DNA from: Candidatus Omnitrophota bacterium
GTDB lineage: Bacteria; Omnitrophota; Koll11; Gorgyraeales; Gorgyraeaceae
Assembly: GCA_018818505.1 (NCBI GenBank)
Contig: JAHIRR010000214.1
Location: 1-5,221 of the forward strand
Direction of reading: 5' to 3'
Length of the DNA stretch: 5,221 nt
Position 1 is the first letter of the stretch, and every line of letters begins with the position of its first letter. The position numbers were made by a program, and so were the translations under genes. Below the pieces are notes generated by a model. That model did not search any database. It was given only the letters and a program-made list of their open reading frames with translations, and was not told the DNA's origin. Positions 1-5,221 of this stretch are shown piece after piece.

Positions 1-1101
1 TAGGTCCTTTAATGGCTCTATGAGTTTAAACCCCATCTTTTTAGGCAGACCCCCTACATTATGGTGCGTCTTTATTGTAGCTGAAGGCCCGCCTTTTGCA
101 GAGATACTCTCGATCACATCAGGATAAAGTGTGCCTTGTGCCAGGAATTTTATCTTTCCAAGACGATGCGCCTCTTTTTCAAAGACCCTGATAAATTCTC
201 TTCCTATTGTTTTGCGCTTTTTCTCCGGGTCTTCTATTGTCCTCAAGGCCTTCAGGAACCTATCTTCTGCATCTACCACATGAAGATTCAAGTGAAAATG
301 CCTTCTAAACATCTCGATAACATTTTTCTTCTCATCTTTTCTCAATACTCCATTATCAACAAAGATACAGTGCAGTTTCTTGCCAATAGCCCTATGCAAA
401 AGAACTGCTGCAACAGAAGAGTCTACCCCGCCGCTTAACCCAAGCACCAACTTTTCTTTTTTGACCTTCGCTCGAATATCCTTGATCGCTTCCCTTACAA
501 AAGATTTCATTGTCCATGTTGGCTTAAGGCCAGCAACCCTGTGGAGAAAATTCTTAAAAATCACCATACCCTTTGGTGTATGCACGACCTCTGGATGAAA
601 CTGGACCCCGTAAATCTTTTTCTCAGGATGAAACATGCTGGCGATCTTGCTATTCTTCGTATGCCCTAGTCTTATAAAACCCTTTGGCAGCTTTAACACC
701 TGATCGCCGTGACTCATCCATATCTTTTCTTTCTTTTTCCAGCCGGAATAGAATTTATCTTTTTTATCTACTATAAACTCTGCATGGCCATATTCTCGGC
801 GTTTACTCTTTCCTACTTTACCGCCAAGTAAATATCCCATTAACTGCATACCATAACAGATGCCCAGGATAGGAACATTTAATCCAAAGATCCTTGAATC
901 GCACTTTGGAGAACCTTTCTTTGTAACGCTCGATGGCCCGCCTGTTAATATAATAGCGCTGGGTTTTAGGGATTTTATCTTTGCGAGTGGAGTATTGTAA
1001 GGTAGGAGCACACAATAGATATTACATTCTCTTACACGACGAGCTATGAGTTGATTATACTGTGCGCCAAAATCCAAGACTACTACTGTTTCTTTTTGCA
1101 T
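1..1101 (-). CDS. guaA: GMP synthase (glutamine-hydrolysing), C-terminus cut by window edge
   Basis: Converts XMP to GMP in the cytoplasm using ATP and ammonia taken from glutamine, the last step of guanine nucleotide synthesis. The frame stays open from the ATG at 1101 to base 1, giving 367 residues; the family is usually about 510-525, so roughly 150 residues lie outside. Seen: a class I glutamine amidotransferase domain (about 1-190) with GICYGMQ carrying the nucleophile Cys82 and HPE with His169 and Glu171 completing the triad. The ATP-pyrophosphatase domain follows with its PP-loop SGGVDSS at 223-229, then QGTLYPDVIES (322-332) and HHNVGGLP (346-353), both typical of GuaA. The start is supported by an AAGGA ribosome site (1108-1112) six bases upstream. 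It overlaps the end of mnmG by 19 nt and is probably cotranscribed with it. No key residue of the visible part is missing. The C-terminal dimerisation domain cannot be judged. Confidence 0.97.
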   Translation of the reverse strand, partial: MQKETVVVLDFGAQYNQLIARRVRECNIYCVLLPYNTPLAKIKSLKPSAIILTGGPSSVTKKGSPKCDSRIFGLNVPILGICYGMQLMGYLLGGKVGKSKRREYGHAEFIVDKKDKFYSGWKKKEKIWMSHGDQVLKLPKGFIRLGHTKNSKIASMFHPEKKIYGVQFHPEVVHTPKGMVIFKNFLHRVAGLKPTWTMKSFVREAIKDIRAKVKKEKLVLGLSGGVDSSVAAVLLHRAIGKKLHCIFVDNGVLRKDEKKNVIEMFRRHFHLNLHVVDAEDRFLKALRTIEDPEKKRKTIGREFIRVFEKEAHRLGKIKFLAQGTLYPDVIESISAKGGPSATIKTHHNVGGLPKKMGFKLIEPLKDL

Positions 1102-2834
1102 AGGGTTTCCTTGTATCTTTTAAGATACACCATTAGGACTGAAATTGCAACAGGAGTTACGCCTGATATCCTTGAGGCTTGACCAAGGTTTATCGACTGC
1201 GCCATTGTAAGTTTTTCAATGATTTCACCTGATAGGCCAGGTATCCCTTTATACTTAAAGCTATTTGGTATCTTTATCGTTTCTATCCTCTTAAACTTCT
1301 CGATCTCTTTTGCCTGCCTATCAATAAAACCTTTGTATTTTACTTCTATCTCTACCTGCTTCATTTCTTCATCAGAGAGGCCTCTGGTGCGCAAGTAACC
1401 TCTTGTGTTTTTTATCCTTTTAAGCTCATTGGATATATTTATCTTCTTGGAGACTACTTTTTCGTAGTCCTTCTTGCTCACGAGGCCTAGATTATGTCCT
1501 ATTCCACTCAACCTTAGATCAGCATTGTCTTCCCTTAAGACAAGCCGATATTCAACGCGCGATGTAAACATCCTGTAAGGCTCCTGCGTGCCTCTTGTAA
1601 CAAGGTCGTCAATGAGAACGCCTATATATGCCTGTGAGCGATCGAGAATAAAAGGAGATTTTTCCCTGATTTTTAGCACTGCATTTACGCCTGCTATAAA
1701 CCCTTGAGCTGCTGCCTCCTCATAGCCAGTAGTGCCATTTATCTGGCCCGCGTGATAGAGATTTTCAATGAGTTTTGTCTCGAGCGTAGATCTTAGCTGT
1801 GTAGGATTCACAAAATCATACTCAATACCATAGCCGGGTATCCTGATCTCAGCCCTTTCAAGTCCAGGAATAGACCTGATCATCTTTAGCTGTACATCCT
1901 GCGGCAAGCTCGTAGATATTCCATTAGGATAATACTGATCTCTTTTTAATCCTTCTGGCTCCAGGAATACTTGGTGCCTATCTCTATCGCTAAATCGCAC
2001 TATCTTATCTTCTATTGATGGGCAATATCTAACACCAGTGGATTTGATCTTTCCGGTATAAAGCGGAGAACGGTCCAGGCCTTTGCGGATAATATCGTGC
2101 GTCTTTTTATTTGTGTATGTGATATAGCATGGGATCTGTTTTCCAGTGATCTTCTTTGTCGAGAATGAAAATGGGACTGGTGGATTATCTCCGGGCTGCT
2201 TCCTCATTTTAGAAAAATTTATGGTCTTTGCGTCTAAGCGCGCAGTAGTGCCTGTCTTAAGCCGTAATACATTAAAACCTAATGACCTTAGATCGTCAGA
2301 AAGACCCAAAGACGCTGGATCACCTAACCTGCCGCCTGAAAAATGTTCAAGGCCTATGTGTATAACACCGTTTAAGAATGTGCCTGGTGTAAGAATAACT
2401 GCCTTGGCTTTTATAGAGCTTTTGTCTTTAAGCTTTACTCCGCATGCGATTTTATTCTTTACAATAAGCTCTGTTACACAGCCTTCCAAAATATCTATAT
2501 TCTTTACAGCATCCTTCATATATTTGAGATAAAGAGATCTATCCACCTGCGCCCTTGACGACCACACAGCAGGCCCTTTTTTCTTATTCAGCATACGAAA
2601 CTGTATCCCGCTAAAATCCGTTGCCTTACCCATCTCCCCACCCAGCGCATCAAGTTCTTTTACCAACTGACCCTTACCAATGCCGCCAATAGCAGGATTA
2701 CAAGACATATACCCAATCTTATCCACATCCATAGTAATAAGCAGAGTCTTAGCCTTCATCCTCTTCGCTGCCAGAGCCGCCTCCACTCCAGCATGCCCCC
2801 CACCTATAACTATAACGTCGCATGAGCTTTTCAT
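1083..2834 (-). CDS. mnmG: tRNA uridine-5-carboxymethylaminomethyl modification enzyme MnmG (GidA)
   Basis: FAD-dependent partner of the GTPase MnmE. The complex adds the (carboxymethyl)aminomethyl group to C5 of wobble U34 in certain tRNAs, using methylenetetrahydrofolate-derived carbon. Complete at 583 aa. Seen: Rossmann FAD motif GGGHAG at 11-16; SCNPAIGGIGKG at 44-55; the family signature around RYCPSIEDK with the catalytic Cys271; the second GidA signature AGQ...AG at 362-382; RVEYRL at 426-431; and the C-terminal tRNA/MnmE-binding helical domain with LGQASRISGVTP at 550-561. It is shorter than the usual 610-630 aa. By comparison with the E. coli protein as I remember it, about 40 residues are absent between residues 474 and 493, where the common LLRRPE-containing linker should be. 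The ATG at 2834 has no ribosome site, and a good promoter lies directly before it, so leaderless translation is likely. First gene of an operon with guaA. mnmE is not in the window. Confidence 0.98.
   Translation of the reverse strand: MKSSCDVIVIGGGHAGVEAALAAKRMKAKTLLITMDVDKIGYMSCNPAIGGIGKGQLVKELDALGGEMGKATDFSGIQFRMLNKKKGPAVWSSRAQVDRSLYLKYMKDAVKNIDILEGCVTELIVKNKIACGVKLKDKSSIKAKAVILTPGTFLNGVIHIGLEHFSGGRLGDPASLGLSDDLRSLGFNVLRLKTGTTARLDAKTINFSKMRKQPGDNPPVPFSFSTKKITGKQIPCYITYTNKKTHDIIRKGLDRSPLYTGKIKSTGVRYCPSIEDKIVRFSDRDRHQVFLEPEGLKRDQYYPNGISTSLPQDVQLKMIRSIPGLERAEIRIPGYGIEYDFVNPTQLRSTLETKLIENLYHAGQINGTTGYEEAAAQGFIAGVNAVLKIREKSPFILDRSQAYIGVLIDDLVTRGTQEPYRMFTSRVEYRLVLREDNADLRLSGIGHNLGLVSKKDYEKVVSKKINISNELKRIKNTRGYLRTRGLSDEEMKQVEIEVKYKGFIDRQAKEIEKFKRIETIKIPNSFKYKGIPGLSGEIIEKLTMAQSINLGQASRISGVTPVAISVLMVYLKRYKETLCKKKQ
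1108..1129 (-). promoter_or_regulatory. guaA ribosome binding site next to a small hairpin
   Basis: On the minus strand AAGGA (1112-1108) lies six bases before the guaA ATG. Immediately upstream, an inverted repeat with 8-base arms (TGTATCTT at 1129-1122 and AAGATACA at 1119-1112) surrounds a two-base centre. As RNA it would probably form a 6-bp stem with a 6-base loop, and its last base is the first A of the SD site. All of it lies within the last codons of mnmG. A role in tuning guaA translation is inference; the pairing is A/U-rich and weak. Confidence 0.5.
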
Positions 2835-2843
2835 AGGAAATAT

Positions 2844-2872
2844 ATGATAACAGATATACTATAAGTAGTCAA
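2844..2872 (-). promoter_or_regulatory. Promoter of the mnmG-guaA operon (leaderless or near-leaderless)
   Basis: Minus-strand -35 TTGACT (2872-2867), a 17-base spacer and -10 TATCAT (2849-2844) preceded by TG plus one base (extended -10). The expected transcription start is near 2837, three bases before the mnmG ATG or on it. The bases between (ATATTTCCT) contain no SD sequence. The -35 box is one arm of the palindrome at 2867-2880, so a regulator binding there could block it. Sigma-70-type consensus is established knowledge; the start site is inferred. Confidence 0.65.
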
Positions 2873-2887
2873 TTTTGACTTTCAGAG
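2867..2887. repeat. Palindrome plus inward-facing short repeat at the 3' end of the ATPase gene
   Basis: AGTCAA (2867-2872), TT, TTGACT (2875-2880) is a perfect 6-bp inverted repeat. The second arm continues as TTGACTTTCAGAG (2875-2887) on the plus strand, ending two bases before the ATPase stop codon. The same motif with two extra bases, TTGACTATTTCAGAG, occurs on the minus strand at the other end of that gene (4133-4147) and again at 4165-4179. The copies at the two ends therefore face each other across the gene. It could be a regulator site shared by the two promoters, a mobile-unit end, or chance; 13 bases with a 2-base gap is suggestive only. Confidence 0.45.
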
Positions 2888-2888
2888 A

Positions 2889-4112
2889 CTATGGCAAAGA
2901 AGATAGCCATCGGTGGGCAGTTACTGTAAGGATCTTATTCGTCCCGTTCTTGTAATATTTAAAAACATCTTCCTTATTAACCAGCTGAACAGCAGGGATA
3001 TTAAAAATCTTTTGAAAATTCACCAAGCTCTTTGCAGGCAAATCATCGGAGAATTTTGTCTCTATCAATAATGCGGGCTTGTTAAAGTCGCTTATCAGAA
3101 AATCCACCTCTTGTTTTTCTTTATTTCTGAGGTAATGTAGAGAAAACCTGCCGTAACCATAGTCATTCCAGTTAGAAATAGCCCTGTATAACTCAAGGGC
3201 TACCATATTCTCAAACCTATTGCCTTCGTTTTGAATCTCGGGGTAATTAAAAAGGTACAATTTCTTTTCTTTTACTATTGCCCTCGCTACCTTTCTTGTC
3301 CATGGGCTGATTCTAAATGTGAGATAAAATCTGTCGAACAAATTTATCCAGTTTTTAATACTTTCAAAAGAGACCTGTATATCATTAGCAAGGTTATTCA
3401 ATGAAAGAGGATTCCCGACCTTTGAAGGCAATAAAGAAAACAATATCTCTATGTCATCTATTTTTTTAATGTCAAAAGCATTCCTTATGTCCTCATTTAT
3501 GACCTGGCGGATATAGTTCCTGGACCATTTGGTTAAAAATGTCTTTTTTTGTTTAACAAATGGCTCTGGAAACCCGCCTACCGCATGCAGCAATTGCCAA
3601 GTCTTCTTTGTTTTATTTGTATCATTTATATCAAAACCGCTGAGGGGAGACTTAATAACCTCCTGAAAAGTTTTTTTTCTTTCACTTGACTCGGCGATGG
3701 TGAAGGGAAATAAATGCAGCATGAAATACCTGCCTGCCAGAGAATCTCCCTTCCTTTGGTATATATCCAAGCGCCCGCTTCCTGAAACCAGGAATTTGTA
3801 TTCTTGAAAGAACTGATCGTAAATACCTTTCAGGTAATTCTTCCAATGGCGATATTTATGTATTTCATCCAATATTACAAGCGGCATAGACTCATCTACC
3901 CTGTTCAGATTTTCGAAAAAAGCAGGGTTTTCGACCAATAGTTTTTTATTATCAATGATATCCCAGTTAAAATATAGCTGATTTTTGAATGTCTTGGCTA
4001 TCTCTTTTGCGAATGTCGTCTTGCCGACTTGGCGTGGTCCGCACACAAATATCATCTGTTTCTCTGACGAAAGCGCCTGCCATAGATTAGAATACAATCC
4101 CCTCTTGATCAT
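2889..4112 (-). CDS. AAA_14 / DUF4143 family ATPase with PD-(D/E)XK-like C-terminus
   Basis: Protein of 407 aa of the widespread but poorly understood AAA_14-DUF4143 ATPase type. Seen: N-terminal MIKRGLYSNL typical of the family, Walker A GPRQVGKTT (25-33), Walker B VILDEIH (79-85), a sensor-like SGSG (110-113), and GDSLAGRY (122-129) with a candidate arginine finger. A DUF4143-type region then has EVD (335-337) followed by IETK with Glu351 and Lys353, the D...ExK spacing of a PD-(D/E)XK nuclease fold. No signal peptide or membrane segment is visible. I chose the ATG at 4112 over an in-frame GTG at 4133 (7 residues longer). The promoter -10 box lies between them, so an mRNA from it would start at about the ATG and exclude the GTG, and neither start has a ribosome site. 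Known biology is vague: ATPase activity is expected, and the substrate or nucleic-acid target is unknown. It stands alone between the mnmG promoter and a divergent gene, flanked by related short repeats. An accessory, possibly horizontally spread gene. Confidence 0.9.
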   Translation of the reverse strand: MIKRGLYSNLWQALSSEKQMIFVCGPRQVGKTTFAKEIAKTFKNQLYFNWDIIDNKKLLVENPAFFENLNRVDESMPLVILDEIHKYRHWKNYLKGIYDQFFQEYKFLVSGSGRLDIYQRKGDSLAGRYFMLHLFPFTIAESSERKKTFQEVIKSPLSGFDINDTNKTKKTWQLLHAVGGFPEPFVKQKKTFLTKWSRNYIRQVINEDIRNAFDIKKIDDIEILFSLLPSKVGNPLSLNNLANDIQVSFESIKNWINLFDRFYLTFRISPWTRKVARAIVKEKKLYLFNYPEIQNEGNRFENMVALELYRAISNWNDYGYGRFSLHYLRNKEKQEVDFLISDFNKPALLIETKFSDDLPAKSLVNFQKIFNIPAVQLVNKEDVFKYYKNGTNKILTVTAHRWLSSLP

Positions 4113-4118
4113 ACTAGA

Positions 4119-4147
4119 ATTATACACTATCACTCTGAAATAGTCAA
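4119..4147 (-). promoter_or_regulatory. Consensus promoter of the ATPase gene, predicted leaderless
   Basis: Minus-strand -35 TTGACT (4147-4142), exactly 17 bases of spacer, then a perfect -10 TATAAT (4124-4119). Six bases (TCTAGT) separate it from the ATG at 4112, which puts the expected +1 on the A of the ATG. The -35 box lies inside an 18-bp direct repeat (4131-4148) and inside an inverted repeat (4138-4155), as expected of a promoter under an operator. Box identity and spacing are seen directly; regulation is inferred. Confidence 0.75.
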
Positions 4148-4180
4148 GACTATTTTCGATTACACTCTGAAATAGTCAAG
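4131..4180. repeat. Two copies of an 18-bp direct repeat, 32-bp period
   Basis: CACTCTGAAATAGTCAAG is present without mismatch at 4131-4148 and 4163-4180, separated by 14 bases. On the minus strand each reads CTTGACTATTTCAGAGTG, so both contain a TTGACT box; only the copy nearer the gene has a proper -10 at 17 bases. The period of 32 bp is about three helical turns, so proteins bound to both copies would lie on the same face of the DNA. A shortened relative of the motif occurs at 2875-2887. Confidence 0.85.
4138..4155. promoter_or_regulatory. Inverted repeat over the ATPase -35 box (candidate operator)
   Basis: AAATAGTC (4138-4145), AA, GACTATTT (4148-4155) is a perfect 8-bp inverted repeat centred on the -35 hexamer of the ATPase promoter. 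Symmetry, size and position suit a dimeric repressor. No regulator gene is recognised in the window, so the binding protein is unknown. Confidence 0.45.
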
Positions 4181-4202
4181 CAAATTCTTCGAATTTGCTT
4201 GA
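4176..4202. repeat. Perfect 12-bp hairpin
   Basis: TCAAGCAAATTC (4176-4187), loop TTC, GAATTTGCTTGA (4191-4202). The left arm begins inside the second copy of the 18-bp repeat, and the right arm runs into the palindromic element that starts at 4201. Neither strand has a T run after the stem, so it is not a standard intrinsic terminator. It may be a repeat-element end or a protein-binding cruciform. Confidence 0.7.
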
Positions 4203-4252
4203 TCCTGAGGAGCCACTTTTGTATAACCTATTGTATAGGCGACGAAGGATCT
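4201..4252. repeat. Degenerate palindromic intergenic element (REP-like)
   Basis: GATCCTGAGGAGCC (4201-4214) and GGCGACGAAGGATC (4238-4251) pair at 10 of 14 positions, including perfect GATCCT/AGGATC outer ends. Inside is a 5-bp hairpin CCTAT-TGT-ATAGG (4227-4239) that shares two bases with the right arm. The pattern TCCTGAGgag...cgacGAAGGATCT resembles short palindromic repeats dispersed between genes of many bacteria. This is recognition from memory; only one copy is in the window, so repetition cannot be shown here. Confidence 0.5.
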
Positions 4253-4269
4253 ATTTAATTCTCTTGTAG

Positions 4270-4287
4270 ATCAATGTAAACATTGAT
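4270..4287. promoter_or_regulatory. 18-bp palindrome upstream of the rightward promoter (candidate operator)
   Basis: ATCAATG (4270-4276), TAAA, CATTGAT (4281-4287) is a perfect 7-bp inverted repeat ending seven bases before the -35 box of the plus-strand promoter. That position suits an activator or repressor site for the downstream exported protein. No transcription factor family is assigned. Confidence 0.4.
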
Positions 4288-4294
4288 GACAACC

Positions 4295-4323
4295 TTGTAT
4301 AGCTCTTAGACTTATGGTATACT
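4295..4323 (+). promoter_or_regulatory. Extended -10 promoter for the exported HExxH protein
   Basis: -35 TTGTAT (4295-4300, three of six consensus bases), a 17-base spacer, and -10 TATACT (4318-4323, five of six) preceded by TG plus one base at 4315-4317. The extended -10 compensates for the weak -35. The expected start is near 4330, leaving about 60 bases of leader before the ATG at 4390, unlike the two leaderless promoters on the other strand. Confidence 0.65.
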
Positions 4324-4351
4324 TTATATTGGGTATATAGCTTAACTGAAG

Positions 4352-4374
4352 CCCTTAGCGGAGGGGAATTTTTT
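4352..4374 (+). promoter_or_regulatory. Short leader hairpin followed by six T
   Basis: In the leader, CCCT (4352-4355) pairs with AGGG (4362-4365) around a 6-base loop, followed by GAA and six T (4369-4374). This has the layout of a very small attenuator, but four base pairs is weak for termination. GGAGGGG at 4360-4366 resembles a strong SD site yet lies 17-23 bases from either ATG. No known riboswitch class was recognised. Confidence 0.25.
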
Positions 4375-4389
4375 GCGTGGAGAATGAAG

Positions 4390-5221
4390 ATGATTGGAAA
4401 ACAATTAACCTTAATACTAATAATAACTTTCCTGTGTCAGAATGTAGGATTTTGTCTTCCAAGGGAAACCTTTACGCTAAGAATTCCTGTGAATGGCAGC
4501 CTTAGGGTAAAAAAAGCTTTGGAGATGGCCAAATCGTATAAATTGCCTCAACACATTAAGATTGGAGAATCAGAAGAAGATGCTTCGGAAACGGCTAGGA
4601 AGCTTAAGATGGCTCCTGCAGATGAGAAAGATTTTAAGCGTAGTGTTGTGCGTTCGAATGAAAAACAATTAACATCTTTGATCTTCGCGCTATTACCTGA
4701 TAGTGTTCGCATACTTCTTTTGGGGCGCATAAAGGTACTCAAATATCCAGGAGGATTCCACAAATATGGGCACGGACAAGCATCACCTGATGGCAAAATT
4801 ACCATAGCACCATGTGGCGACCCATTGTATTATGCGGAAGTTCTACTGCACGAAATTGCTCATGTACTTGATTCTGACTTAGCTAAATATTTAGGCGTGG
4901 ACGAAGATGAAGTCCATGAGCAAACAAACGGGTTATTTTTATACATATTATATCCTGAGAAATTTCGCGAATTTGCACATAATGACAAGAGATGGAGGTA
5001 TACATATAAATTTTACAAAAAGTTATTTAAGAAAGAATACTATCACGAAGAAATCCAACCTATATTTACGCTTATAGAAATGGATCGGGATGAACTAAAT
5101 GAACTAAAAGAATCAAAAAACATTAATGGTGTCCCGCGTAAGATTGCAAAAAAACATAGAATAGGATATGCGCCTCTAATCTTCGATAATTGGACTTATA
5201 AAGGAACTCTCGCTGGCAAGA
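4390..5221 (+). CDS. Predicted exported HExxH zinc-peptidase-like protein, C-terminus cut by window edge
   Basis: No family recognised with confidence. 277 residues are visible and the frame is open to the window end. The N-terminus has Lys4, a hydrophobic stretch (6-15) and a probable cleavage zone around 16-22, then C-L-P...TLRIP (22-33). There is no clear lipobox, so a secreted or periplasmic product is likelier than a lipoprotein. Residues 154-161 read HEIAHVLD, a zinc-binding HExxH with catalytic Glu155, preceded by the hydrophobic YYAEVLL. Candidate third ligands are Glu174, Glu177, Glu220 or Glu221; the sequence does not decide. HExxHxxD followed by a later Glu near Tyr residues (217-221) vaguely recalls M34-type peptidases, a weak analogy. 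The C-terminal half is rich in Lys, Tyr and Glu. I start at the ATG at 4390 because GGAG (4379-4382) is seven bases upstream; the ATG at 4384 is only one base from it. It has its own promoter and is divergent from the ATPase. Substrate unknown; it may be a degenerate, inactive peptidase. Confidence 0.75.
   Translation, partial: MIGKQLTLILIITFLCQNVGFCLPRETFTLRIPVNGSLRVKKALEMAKSYKLPQHIKIGESEEDASETARKLKMAPADEKDFKRSVVRSNEKQLTSLIFALLPDSVRILLLGRIKVLKYPGGFHKYGHGQASPDGKITIAPCGDPLYYAEVLLHEIAHVLDSDLAKYLGVDEDEVHEQTNGLFLYILYPEKFREFAHNDKRWRYTYKFYKKLFKKEYYHEEIQPIFTLIEMDRDELNELKESKNINGVPRKIAKKHRIGYAPLIFDNWTYKGTLAGK

Noticed and set aside
136..598. Two overlapping plus-strand open frames of 100 and 72 codons
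   Set aside because: They are antisense to guaA, including its PP-loop region, with low-complexity composition and no family resemblance.
818..1015. Minus-strand 65-codon frame inside guaA
   Set aside because: It is a different frame of the guaA amidotransferase domain, which is unmistakable in the adopted frame.
2146..2532. Plus-strand open frame of 128 codons
   Set aside because: It lies entirely opposite conserved mnmG coding sequence and has no recognisable domain.
4113..4133. Seven extra N-terminal residues on the ATPase from a GTG start at 4133
   Set aside because: The TATAAT box lies within them, there is no ribosome site, and the family typically begins at the MIKR-like segment.
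4131..4180. A CRISPR-like array from the 18-bp repeat with a 14-bp spacer
   Set aside because: Only two copies, repeat and spacer both too short, and no cas gene in the window.
4176..4202. The 12-bp hairpin as an intrinsic terminator
   Set aside because: No T tract follows on either strand, and it lies upstream of, not after, both flanking genes.
4330..4389. A riboswitch in the leader of the HExxH gene
   Set aside because: The leader is about 60 bases with only a 4-bp hairpin, and no conserved core of a known class could be matched.
4548..4805. Minus-strand open frame of 85 codons
   Set aside because: It is antisense to the HExxH protein, whose motif and signal peptide identify the coding strand.

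Overview
The window comes from a bacterial chromosome with moderate to low G+C and no plasmid or phage hallmarks. It carries two conserved housekeeping genes (mnmG and guaA, minus strand), one accessory AAA ATPase gene (minus strand), and one divergent gene for an exported zinc-peptidase-like protein (plus strand). Proteins are lysine/isoleucine-rich. The exported protein has a signal peptide followed by a C-L-P...L-R-I-P stretch that reminds me of predicted secreted proteins of uncultured Omnitrophota-type bacteria. That placement is a low-confidence guess and nothing here proves it.

Layout, left to right. (1) 1-1101, minus: guaA, GMP synthase, cut by the left edge (367 N-terminal residues present). 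(2) 1083-2834, minus: mnmG (gidA), complete, overlapping guaA by 19 nt, so the two form a tight mnmG-guaA operon. Its promoter (2844-2872) sits so close to the ATG that the mRNA should be leaderless or nearly so, whereas guaA has its own Shine-Dalgarno (SD) site beside a small hairpin. (3) 2889-4112, minus: an ATPase of the AAA_14 + DUF4143 type with a PD-(D/E)XK-like C-terminus. Its consensus promoter (4119-4147) also predicts a leaderless transcript starting at the ATG. (4) 4113-4389: a repeat-rich divergent intergenic region with an 18-bp direct repeat in two copies, an operator-like inverted repeat over the ATPase -35 box, a perfect 12-bp hairpin, a degenerate palindromic element that looks like a dispersed intergenic repeat, an 18-bp palindrome, and an extended -10 promoter firing rightward. 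(5) 4390-5221, plus: the exported HExxH protein, cut by the right edge.

How they fit together: MnmG modifies wobble uridines of tRNA and GuaA makes GMP. Their coupling is by operon position, with no known direct functional link. The ATPase gene looks like an accessory unit placed upstream of the mnmG promoter. A short motif, TTGACT(AT)TTCAGAG, occurs at both of its ends pointing inward, with a second copy outside the right end. This is the most unusual architecture in the window, and genome-wide comparison could show whether it is a mobile or self-regulated cassette.
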